Assembly (NCBI GenBank): GCA_021234155.1
Contig: JAJEKV010000100.1
Location: 1,278,116-1,342,115 of the forward strand
Direction of reading: 5' to 3'
DNA: 64,000 bases
Source: Isoetes taiwanensis
Taxonomy: Eukaryota; Streptophyta; Lycopodiopsida; Isoetales; Isoetaceae
In this document: in pieces, positions 56,552 through 64,000 of the stretch
Layout of the letters: every line of letters begins with the position of its first letter
Position numbering within the stretch: the stretch's first letter is position 1
The notes under the pieces: model-generated
Seen by the model: the letters and a program-made list of their open reading frames with translations, nothing else
Database searches by the model: none
What the model was told of the DNA's origin: nothing
Translations under genes and position numbers: made by a program

Positions 56552-56749
56552 ATGGTCCGGCAGTTGAAGACCACCTTCGCGCGATATGTTCCTTCTAGTT
56601 CTAGCAGTAATCCTCCAAGGGAAGACAACTCCAGCAACCCCCCTGCTTCTCCCGCTGAGAACCCTCCCTTCACCATCGTGGCAAAGATGAGTGAAAAGGA
56701 GCTTCTGATTGCACTAACATCTGGCGTTCCATGCGGGAACGATCGGTAG
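56552..56749 (+). CDS. Small Ser/Pro-rich protein gene of CACTA-2 (first exon?)
   Basis: From ATG 56552 the frame gives 65 residues: MVRQLKTTFARYVPSSSSSN, a Ser/Pro-rich linker, then FTIVAKMSEKELLIALTSGV and a stop after GNDR. An upstream in-frame ATG at 56489 would add 21 residues, but the telo-box and the match of MVRQLKTT to MARIKTT at 37117 favour 56552. The last codons may be read past a donor site. It lies between two subterminal repeat clusters, where CACTA elements often have the start of their accessory gene. Function unknown. Confidence 0.45.
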   Translation: MVRQLKTTFARYVPSSSSSNPPREDNSSNPPASPAENPPFTIVAKMSEKELLIALTSGVPCGNDR

Positions 56750-57185
56750 AATGGCTCACCGAGCCAAACAAAGAGAAAACGACATTAATGGTGCAGATAA
56801 TGATGCAAATGGTTGCATCAAACTGTCACGTCCTCAGGATGGACATAAGTAATGTATAAGCTTTTTTTTATGAATGGAAACAATAAGTTTTTTTTATCTA
56901 TTTGTGTTGTCGTTGTATAAGCTTATTTTATGAATGGGAACAATCAGTTTTTTTATTTATTTGTGTTATTTGTATTGTATGCTGTTTCTGTTATGTTAAA
57001 CAATCACAGTTGGTCGTTTAACGACGTTATGATCATTTGACGTCGTTAAACGATGTTATGATCATCTGACGTGGCATATGAGGGGGCATCAGACGGCGCA
57101 AGCTGACGTGGCATGCCTAGGTGTCAGGACGACGTCAGCTTGGCGTCGTTAAACGACGTCACACAGACGTCGTTTATCGACGTTA

Positions 57186-57728
57186 AATATGGCGGGAACC
57201 CGGCCGCTCGGGTTATTTACCATTTCTTTGTTATTTTCACTCGTTTGTTTCGGATTTTTTTGCGCCCGTGGGTCTTCATAAGGTAAGATCTCTGCTTTAA
57301 TCTTTGTGGTTTTAGAGTTAAACACCTCCAAATGCTAATAGATTAGAAGATTGAATCTTGAAAGTATGTTAAAAACTTGAGGGATGCATGATCAAGGTAC
57401 TGGTCGGCTCCATCCCGAATGGAGAAGACTAGATGTATCGGGTTTATGCACCTCAGAACAGAAGTTTCAATCTTCATAGATTACAAAAGATTTGAAAGGT
57501 TGCGTGAATATAAGGTACTGGTCGACTCCATTTCAAATGGAGAGGACTAGATGTATCGGGTTCAGGCACCCTTCAATCAAATGCTTTCTAAATATCATAA
57601 ACGTTGTATGAATCTGAATCTTAAGAATAAACATTTGATAAAATCATGAAAAAAACATGGATATTTATATTTATTATATTATTACATGGTTTTTTATTAA
57701 TATTTTTATTGTTTACTAGAAAAACAAC
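57186..57728. other. Leader region before the SET/transposase gene
   Basis: No coding sequence seen. A direct repeat contains GGTACTGGTCG and ATGGAGA-GACTAGATGTATCGGGTT (57397-57445 and 57512-57562, about 115 bp apart). Confidence 0.45.
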
Positions 57729-58132
57729 ATGGACGAACGTCAGAAGGAATTTGAACGTAAAGTGAGACAGAAAGCTTTGAGAAAGTTACATGGCGACTTT
57801 GCGCAAAGAATCTTACCCCAACAATTGCCACAAATAGTCCAATTAGACCCAAAGTGGACCGAAGTCTTCCTAGAGGCTTTGGTGGTGTGCATGAAATGAA
57901 TGCCGCCGATGTATGTACCATAAACATGTTTCGAATGATTAGTTAACTTTATATCTTGATGTTACTTTTTTTTTTGCAGTTGTACTTGACAGAGCGGTTA
58001 TATTGCAATTGTTCGATGTGCAAAGGACAAATAAAACGGATGAGAAAGACTGTCCTCGACCATGTTGACAAATATGGTGAATGCCCGACAAATCCAGTGC
58101 TCTCGGACGCACATGTGGGGTATTCCAACGAG
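57729..58132 (+). pseudogene. N-terminal exons of the CACTA-2 transposase/SET gene
   Basis: The first piece (57729-57899) reads MDERQKEFERKVRQKALRKL and HGDFAQRILPQQLPQIVQLD, closing with TGA. A second exon after TTTTTGCAG (57980-58132, 51 codons) reads LYLTERLYCNCSMCKGQIKR and MRKTVLDHVDKYGEC, and ends at a GTATAA donor. The Cys cluster plus HV resembles the N-terminal zinc segment of plant CACTA transposases (C-x-C-x2-C followed by a VxxHL-like helix). The phase at the donor fits the next exon (58221) exactly. How the first piece joins the second is unclear because of its stop. Confidence 0.6.
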
Positions 58133-58220
58133 GTATAATACACGAATCTCATGAACTCGAATCAACTACTCTCATGTACTTGAATCGGCGTCTTAACTTA
58201 GTTTGCTTGTATTTTGTTAG

Positions 58221-59079
58221 GAAGAAATTGAGAATGAAGTGAGCTCGAAGCAGTATATAGATTTTGGGGTTATGTTGTCATTGGAAGTAGATGATGTTGA
58301 TACTATGAATGCGTTCATAGAAAACCCTACAAAAAGAAAGCCATCAACTTCCTCAAAGAGTATCCCATTACGTGATAGAACTCGTCGTGCAATGGCCGTT
58401 GCCAAGATTGGAGGGAATGACAATGTTCATCAAAATTGGAATGTACTAGATCATGTAGAAGAAAATAATCTTCCACCTTCACTAGTCCATTTGGTCCAGC
58501 CCTTTACAGATAAAGATCGTAAGAAATTCAATGCATGGCCTAGAGGCAAGCCAATTATTTATGGGGAGCAATTTACATATTGGGGTAGGCAGTACATGAT
58601 TAAAAATAGTCGGGTCCCCGGTGCTGGCCTGGGATTATATATTATGACGAATACAAAAGTCAAAGATGGTACGACTATTCCTTTAATGCCATATGTAGGT
58701 CCTGAATATAACTCAGACACTTGGCATAAATTGAGTAAGCATCAGTGGCGCATGCTCATCTATGGCCTAAATTGAAATGCACGAACAATATCCAAGCCTA
58801 GTGACTACGCAAGCTTCACATATATTGATGGTCATCCTCAGTTGCATGGAAACCTTGCTGCTTTTATTAATAGCTCTATCGAGAATCCTGAAGCTACCAA
58901 TTGTGAATTTGTCGAGGCAAACAAAGACCAAGAAGATTTTTTTAGCCGTAAAATTGACGGGAGATATATCATGGTTTATGCTATAAAAACTTTGTGTATT
59001 GGTGATGAATTGTTCATTGAATATGAATACGGTAGACCAATACTGGAGGTCCTTTGATGATGTACTCAAATTACTCATA
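58221..59079 (+). pseudogene. SET-domain (protein lysine methyltransferase-like) exon within CACTA-2
   Basis: After TTTTGTTAG the exon opens EEIENEVSSKQYIDFG. From about residue 125 a SET core is visible: YMIKNSRVPGAGLGLYIMTN, TTIPLMPYVGPEY, then after an in-frame TGA at 58773-58775, FTYIDGHPQLHGNLAAFINS with NCEF (the usual N-x-x-RF-x-NHS region), and VYAIKTLCIGDELFIEYEYG, the GEEL-x-DY/YG block with the catalytic Tyr region. One extra base near 59035 breaks the post-SET part (QYWRSFDDVL in the next frame). SET enzymes transfer methyl from S-adenosylmethionine to lysine, commonly on histones. The frame is otherwise open over 278 codons, so decay is light. Position between CACTA transposase parts is unusual. 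Confidence 0.75.
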
Positions 59080-59096
59080 TAATTTTCATCGGAATG

Positions 59097-59236
59097 CACC
59101 CTTTTTCTTTTTCTTCTTCTTCGAATTCTTCTTCTTCTTCTTCTTCTTCTTCTTCTTCTTCTTCTTCTTCTTCTTCTTCTTCTTCTTCTTCTTCTTCTTC
59201 TTCTTCTTCGAATTCTTCGAATTCTTCGAATCTTGG
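59097..59236 (+). repeat. CTT/TTC microsatellite
   Basis: About 35 tandem TTC units with interruptions CGAATT. Apparent poly-Ser, poly-Phe and poly-Arg frames across it are artefacts of the repeat. It lies directly after the SET exon, in intron or spacer position. Confidence 0.95.
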
Positions 59237-59364
59237 AATGAGATTGCACATATTGAAGATAAATGTGTATTATATCTTCAATATATGCTTTGATTATGAC
59301 ATAAAATTTTATATTTCGTTCGTTATTAAATGCTTAAAATTTAACAAACACGGGCTCTCAATGC

Positions 59365-61560
59365 ATGTATCAATCACGTATATATTTCGACGTGCAGGGT
59401 AGGCAAGTGGATATGAGACCACATCCAAGCGTACTGAATTGGCGACATCAAACATCATTGCGGATAGCAGAATTAGAATACATTGAGCAGTATGGTACAA
59501 ACATGGGCACAACGCATAATGAAGAGTACAATGATGAAGATGAACAGGAATACGATGATGAAGATGACGACAATGCCCCTATGGACGACTTCATGGAAGT
59601 TGAGGAACCCATAGCCGACATGTTAGATGCATTTGGCCCAATCTTCGACAACGACCTAGATGACGATATAAATACTCCTAACGATGGTCATGAAGATCAC
59701 GTTTTATTGGAGGAGGCGATAAAGCATTATATCCGGTGCAAGCATATCTAGATTGGCGACATCTTTATTGATATTAAACCTTCAAGCCAAATTCAAATGG
59801 AGCAATGCGATTGTTACGGCTTTGTTAGAGTAAGTACAACTGCAATCACTTGACTTATTGAATTTGTAGTTGAATGTATACGTAAAGGTCTGTTTTATGT
59901 AGGTTATTGCAAGAGAAAATACTCCCACAAGGGAACACTATGCCCAAAAGTCGCAATGAAATAAAAAAATATCGGGCAACCACCGGGTTTAGGCTACCAT
60001 AAGATTCACGCTTGTCCAAATGATTGCATGGTATATTATCCGAATGACATCTACAAGAACACAGAAACATGCCCTAAATGTGGTGCCTCTAGGTATAGCG
60101 CAGATGCCAAGGGAAAGACCGTCCCGATGAAGGTGGTTCGCTACTTTCCATTGATCCCTCGCATAAGGCTATTGTTTCGATGTGAATCTCTAGCTTCGCT
60201 CATGGGTTGGTGTGCCGCTAATGCGTCGAGTGACAATGTACTCGCCAGAAGTTAGTGACTGCAAGCAATGGAAGCATATTGATGAAACATGGCCGGAATT
60301 TGGAAGAGAGCCACAAAATCTCAGATTAGGGTTGGCAACGGATGGTGTTAATCCTTATGGACGTCAATCGGCCGCGTGGTCAACTTGGCCAGTAGTGTTG
60401 ATCAACTATAAGTTACCACCGTGGTTACTCATGAAGACTAGCCATTTAATGGTAGTACTATTAGTTCCGGGACCGGAAGAAGCCGAAAAGTCTAGATCCG
60501 TGATCGAAAATAGTTATTGATGAGCTTTTGACATTGTGGAGTGAAGGTATTGAAGTTTACGATGTCTCAAGAGAACTTCGTTTGAACTAAGATTTACCTT
60601 GAGAGCAATCTTAATGTGGACAACGGCGATTGGCCTGGTTTGTATGAACTCTCGGACTCCAAGTGTGCGGATATGCGGCATGTCACTTGTGTGGGTTTGA
60701 ACAGTTGAACTCTCACGGCCGATCAACGGCATTGCACAAAAATGTCTATGCAAACTTCAAGAGATATCTGCCAATGGAAAATCGACTTCGATACGTAGGT
60801 CCAAGAGAAAAACATTGCACTGAAGAGCCTCCCAAAAGGTTGACAATGAGAGATTGGGGTAACATGTGGGATGCCGCTGAAGGAAATAAGGTTAAGGGAA
60901 TGAAGTGGAAAGCATCCTTCTTCCTTCTACCCTATTGGACAGAATTGAAGATCCATCATCTTCTTGATCCCATGCACATCTTTAAAAACGTTTCGGCGTC
61001 TATTTGGAGGCATGTCACCGGACGTAAGGACACAGATGCAGCACGAGAAGATCTACAAGAAGCTGGATCAAAATCTAAAGCATGGTTAAATGTCGAAGAA
61101 GGAATAAGGCCACAAGTGGATTGGATCGTGCCTAGAAAATGTATGAAACCCGTTCGAGAAGCGATCAAGGCAATAAAGACTCCAACAGGATATATGCATT
61201 CGTTGCGTAATTGTTTCTCTAACGAAGGGGAGTTAACTGGGTTGAAATCTCATGATTGGCATAAGATGTTGCAGTTTGTTATGCCTATTGTTCTGAGGGG
61301 TCGTCTCGCCGACGGTCCACTACGTGCAATATGTCTCCTATCAGAGTTTTCCAGGTTCGTACGGATTTAGAAAACACTCGATGCTGAACTCTCACTTAAC
61401 TTTTTTCTTTCTTAAATGATATTTAGATGGATTACAAGGAAGGAGATACCGACAAATGAAATTGCGGACATGCGAACTAAGGTCGTTGAGGCATGTTGTA
61501 TGCTAGAGAAAGAATTCCCAACAAGTTTTCTGGACATACAAACTCACTTACTAGTGTGGC
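59365..61560 (+). pseudogene. TNP2-type CACTA transposase, frameshifted and cut by a LINE
   Basis: An acidic leader (59365-59751; EEYNDEDEQEYDDEDDDNAP) precedes, in shifting frames, LATSLLILNLQAKFKWSNAI (59760-59830), an intron with GTAAG/GTAG (about 59829-59900), CPKCGASRYSADAKGK and VPMKVVRYFPLIPRI (60070-60170), KHIDETWPEFGREPQNLRLG, LATDGVNPYGRQSAAWSTWP (60265-60390), LVPGPEEAEKS, and the long frame 60663-61370 with LPYWTELKIHHLLDPMHIFK, NV and ELTGLKSHDWHKMLQFVMP. It ends in LEKEFPTSFLDIQTHLLVWL near 61560. This is the order of Transposase_21 (TNP2), which cuts the element ends. Several frameshifts plus the LINE make it inactive. Confidence 0.88.
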
Positions 61561-61581
61561 TGTCAAAGATCTGCAAATTTT

Positions 61582-63468
61582 TTGTTACATAGTGGAGTCC
61601 TTGTTTTGGAGAATTTTCACTGCTCATTTATAAAATGGAACCCTAGGCTTTCAATTGCTGATCTCAATAATTTCCATGTAGCTTCAGTTTCCTTATTTGG
61701 CTTAAATCCAATTTACTGGAATGAGGAATCGATCAGAAGTCTTTTTAACTCCATTGGAAATTATGTATCCACTGTTTATGCTCCCTATAAACCTCCTGTT
61801 GTTTATGTCCAAATTGACCTCTCTAAAGACATCCCAACTTCGATTCCCTATACAGACTTTTTTGGCCAAAAAACCTCTCTGGATCTTAGGTGGAATGGAT
61901 TACCTCCAATTTGCTCTGCTTGTGAACTTAGGCATTTCTGGTTCACTAACTGCAAGGAGAGCTATAAGGGAAATGAAATTCCAGGTTCAAATGTCAAGGA
62001 GAACAATGCTGACATTCCTAAATTGCTTACTCAAAGCCTGACTATTCCAGAAAAACACCAAGAAGAAAAGGCTTTTTTATGGAATAAGGTAAATGGTAGC
62101 TCGAGAAGAATTGCAAAAAAAAGATTGGAGAAAGGAATCCAAATTGGTACAAATTCTCATTTTGTTGCTAATCATAAGGATTCTTCCAGTACATATACCA
62201 ATAATTCTACAATCATGACTGCATCAGAAAGGTATATGGCAAAAGGGAAAGCTAAAATTGGCATGGAAAATTCTAACACCAAGAATTTTCACTCTGCTTT
62301 AGCTCAAATTGCTAAAGATTCTAATGCTTTGGCTAACAGAAATCAAAGTTATATCTCCAATGCAAAATGGAATCTATCCAACTGGATTCCTTCCAAAGGT
62401 ACGAGAGATTCATTAACTAAGGAAATCCAAACAAAATATTCTTTGCAGAAGAAGGTGACAGGAAATAATTTAAAAGGGCAAACTGTGGATATTGGTGGCA
62501 CATCTCAACATACCAACAACAAGAGAAATATTGCAGAAACCTCTAAAAAGGTTTCCTTTTATCATCATCATGAAGAACCTGAAAAAAGTATGATGGATAA
62601 CCCTGCTGAAGATTCAAGCAAGCAAGAAAATGATGAGGTAATTCATTGTTCTAATCAATTTGCTATCTTTACTAATTCACATGCAGAACAAATGGATTTA
62701 CTACATTCAGATGTTGAGGAGCCAATTCCTGTTCAGCCTATTTTACATTCACCAAAATCTCAGCCTCTCCCTAAGCCCTTTCAAAAGGATTTCTTTGATC
62801 TTATAGATCTATCCTCCCCTGAGGACTCCTTAAACTGCCATGACCATCATGCTATTATCTCTGATAAATTTGTAAATCAGCTGGCTACAATTGACTTCAA
62901 TAAGGTTCAGATACCCTCAAGTCAGACAAGTCAAGACACAAATAAGTTGGAAAAAGAGATGTGTTCACAAGGCTCGGATTCAATTCAGGATTTAAATACA
63001 GATATAGAGTGTGGCATTGATTATGTCCCAGAGACTCCAGAGTGTGCTGATATGCAGATCCTTGTACCTGCAAAGGCTTCACAAAGGCAAGTTCTCGAAC
63101 CAATAAATAATAATTATTCTCCTAATTCTGATTTAAATAAAATGGTTACTAATGACATGTCTGTTAATAAGCTATTTGAGTTTATTCCTGGAGGGATTTC
63201 ATCTGATGAGTGTGACAGTGATAAAGAAAATTCTGGCATTAGGGAGAAAGATAACAATTGGGATTTGGAATATTACCTTAATTCTTCCACTATAGCTACT
63301 TCTGATAAGAGACAGATCAGTAAGTCTAAGGCTAATAGGAAAAAAACTATCCCAAGCATTTCTAATACCCCTGCCAATAACACCAGAAGTAAAAACAAAA
63401 AGGAAAGAAAAGGGAAACAAGTGCAGATAGATTCCTCTCATTTACTTTTTACCTACCTAAATCCATGA
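61582..63468 (+). CDS. LINE ORF1 protein (DUF4283-like N-terminus, CCHC-type motif)
   Basis: The frame is open for 628 codons. Residues 1-110 match the second half of a plant L1 ORF1 RNA-binding (DUF4283-type) domain: WNPRLSIADLNNFHVASVSL, FGLNPIYWNEESIRSLFNSI. A Cys/His motif CSACELRHFWFTNC follows at about residue 112-125 (C-x2-C-x3-H-x5-C). The remaining 500 residues are long, polar and Asn/Ser/Lys-rich with little predicted fold (for example SSPEDSLNCHDHHAI). ORF1 proteins coat LINE RNA. The ATG at 61582 may not be the true start, since the N-terminal half of DUF4283 is missing; the stop overlaps the ORF2 start. Confidence 0.75.
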   Translation: MLHSGVLVLENFHCSFIKWNPRLSIADLNNFHVASVSLFGLNPIYWNEESIRSLFNSIGNYVSTVYAPYKPPVVYVQIDLSKDIPTSIPYTDFFGQKTSLDLRWNGLPPICSACELRHFWFTNCKESYKGNEIPGSNVKENNADIPKLLTQSLTIPEKHQEEKAFLWNKVNGSSRRIAKKRLEKGIQIGTNSHFVANHKDSSSTYTNNSTIMTASERYMAKGKAKIGMENSNTKNFHSALAQIAKDSNALANRNQSYISNAKWNLSNWIPSKGTRDSLTKEIQTKYSLQKKVTGNNLKGQTVDIGGTSQHTNNKRNIAETSKKVSFYHHHEEPEKSMMDNPAEDSSKQENDEVIHCSNQFAIFTNSHAEQMDLLHSDVEEPIPVQPILHSPKSQPLPKPFQKDFFDLIDLSSPEDSLNCHDHHAIISDKFVNQLATIDFNKVQIPSSQTSQDTNKLEKEMCSQGSDSIQDLNTDIECGIDYVPETPECADMQILVPAKASQRQVLEPINNNYSPNSDLNKMVTNDMSVNKLFEFIPGGISSDECDSDKENSGIREKDNNWDLEYYLNSSTIATSDKRQISKSKANRKKTIPSISNTPANNTRSKNKKERKGKQVQIDSSHLLFTYLNP

Positions 63469-64000
63469 AGATCCTATCTTGAAATCTAAGGGGTATTAAG
63501 GGAGCTCTAAAAAGAAGGAGAGCTATTTCCCAAATTAGGTCCTACAAAGCTGACATAATTCTTCTCCAAGAATTAAAACTTCAAAAATTTGAATGTGCTA
63601 ATTTAGGGGAATGGATATTGCCTGGTAGTTCTTCTATATGGATTGAGGCTGAGGGTACTTCTGGGGGTATATGCATGATTTGGAGTAATTTAAACACAGA
63701 CTTCTTCTATAACAGTCCAAGCAGAATGTGGCAGTGTACTATTTTTATGATCAAGGATAAACCCTTTGGTCTCATAAATGTCTATGCTTCAACTAATCCC
63801 AAAGAAAGAGAGGTTCTATGGTTGGAAATTAATAATTGGATGAGAGCTCAAAACATTATTGATTGGATTGTTGCTGGGGACTTTAATAACACTCCAAATT
63901 GGGATCAAAAATTGGGAAACAGGATTAACATGACCAGACTGGAAAAAACTAGATGGAATAACCTTATTGATGATAATTCTTTGCTTCAAATTCCTTCCTC
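63465..64000 (+). pseudogene. LINE ORF2 start: AP-type endonuclease domain
   Basis: Starts at ATG 63465 (overlapping the ORF1 stop). It reads MKILS, then TGA (63477-63479) where the family has Trp in the S/N-W-N-x-RG block, then NLRGIKGALKRRRAISQIRS, DIILLQELKL (catalytic Glu), SGGICMIWSNLNTDF, FGLINVYASTNPKER and DWIVAGDFNNTPNWDQKLG (catalytic Asp/Asn). These are the endonuclease motifs of L1 elements, which nick the target DNA. Apart from the single TGA the frame is open to the window edge. Confidence 0.82.

Larger units (their letters stand above)
55817..64000 (+). mobile_element. CACTA-2, left part, carrying a SET-domain gene (continues past window)
   Basis: The left end is taken at TGCTACAAGGGATCGTCG, close to the usual CACTACAAG start but with CAC changed to GTG. 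Dense ACGACGT-type subterminal repeats follow. Inside are a small N-terminal gene (56552), a gene with zinc segment and SET domain (57729-59079), and TNP2-type transposase pieces (59365-61560). An L1 LINE is inserted at about 61560. The right end is outside the window, so TSD cannot be checked. Confidence 0.75.
61561..64000 (+). mobile_element. L1-type LINE, 5' half (continues past window)
   Basis: ORF1 (61582-63468) and the start of ORF2 (63465 on) follow with an ATGA overlap. The insertion interrupts TNP2 coding close to 61560. The right end, tail and target duplication lie outside the window. The composition (AT-rich, full-length ORF1) suggests a fairly young copy. Confidence 0.8.

Noticed and set aside
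58767-59293. Poly-Arg, poly-Phe and poly-Ser frames
   Set aside because: Caused by the TTC microsatellite at 59097-59236.

Overview
This is a transposon-dense stretch of nuclear DNA from a land plant. I could not find a complete, ordinary host gene in it. The plant assignment rests on four things: plant-style Ty3/gypsy, CACTA, L1 and Helitron elements; an initiator-methionine-tRNA type primer site (TGGTATCAGAGC); plant-type TNP2 transposase blocks; and a few GT-AG split exon fragments of plant-like genes. A large-genome lineage such as a fern is possible, but the sequence alone does not settle the species.

Left part (1-9964). An LTR element enters from the left edge (gag-like debris, then an LTR at 3088-3596) and sits in a decayed LINE whose 3' end is at 5052 in a CTTC-repeat tail. 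From 5053 to 9959 the DNA is AT-rich and non-coding apart from two captured-looking exon fragments, one of them protein disulfide isomerase-like. Each of these is followed by a GC-rich hairpin typical of a Helitron 3' end.

Gypsy element (9965-24432, minus strand, TSD ACAAG). It is broken by two insertions: a 3.0-kb gag-only LTR element placed exactly in the protease active site (TSD CACTC), and a 4.0-kb Helitron (Hel-A). Taking both out on paper gives a continuous polyprotein order of gag, protease, RNase H (RVT_3-like), Pro/His/Ser linker, reverse transcriptase, second RNase H, integrase. An RNase H between protease and reverse transcriptase is not the usual order.

Giant palindrome (18016-52217). 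The block Hel-A, gag plus LTR, 89 bp of flank, Hel-A 5' part is repeated in inverse order around a centre near 26084 with a spacer of about 9 nt. Both outer ends stop exactly at Hel-A 3' termini (hairpin plus CTAG). The right arm later received Helitron Hel-B (30153-33322, inserted 10 bp inside Hel-A) and a 14.8-kb terminal-inverted-repeat transposon (36516-51311, 8-bp TSD). Without these the arms are about 8.06 and 8.16 kb.

The 14.8-kb element has a 14-bp perfect TIR and a degraded multi-exon transposase of a family I cannot place in a named superfamily. It is itself interrupted, between two codons, by a 7.8-kb CACTA element (40130-47907, TSD ACC) that is mostly subterminal repeats and 19-bp minisatellites.

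Right part (52218-64000). About 3.6 kb without recognisable genes is followed by the left side of a second CACTA element. Its transposase gene carries a SET-type (lysine methyltransferase-like) domain between the N-terminal zinc segment and the TNP2 transposase; it is broken by one stop and small frameshifts. An L1-type LINE (ORF1 intact, ORF2 start with one stop) has inserted in the TNP2 region and runs off the right edge.

The order of events can be read from nesting: gypsy first; then Hel-A and the gag-only element inside it; then the inverted duplication; then Hel-B and the TIR element in the right arm; then CACTA-1 inside the TIR element's transposase.
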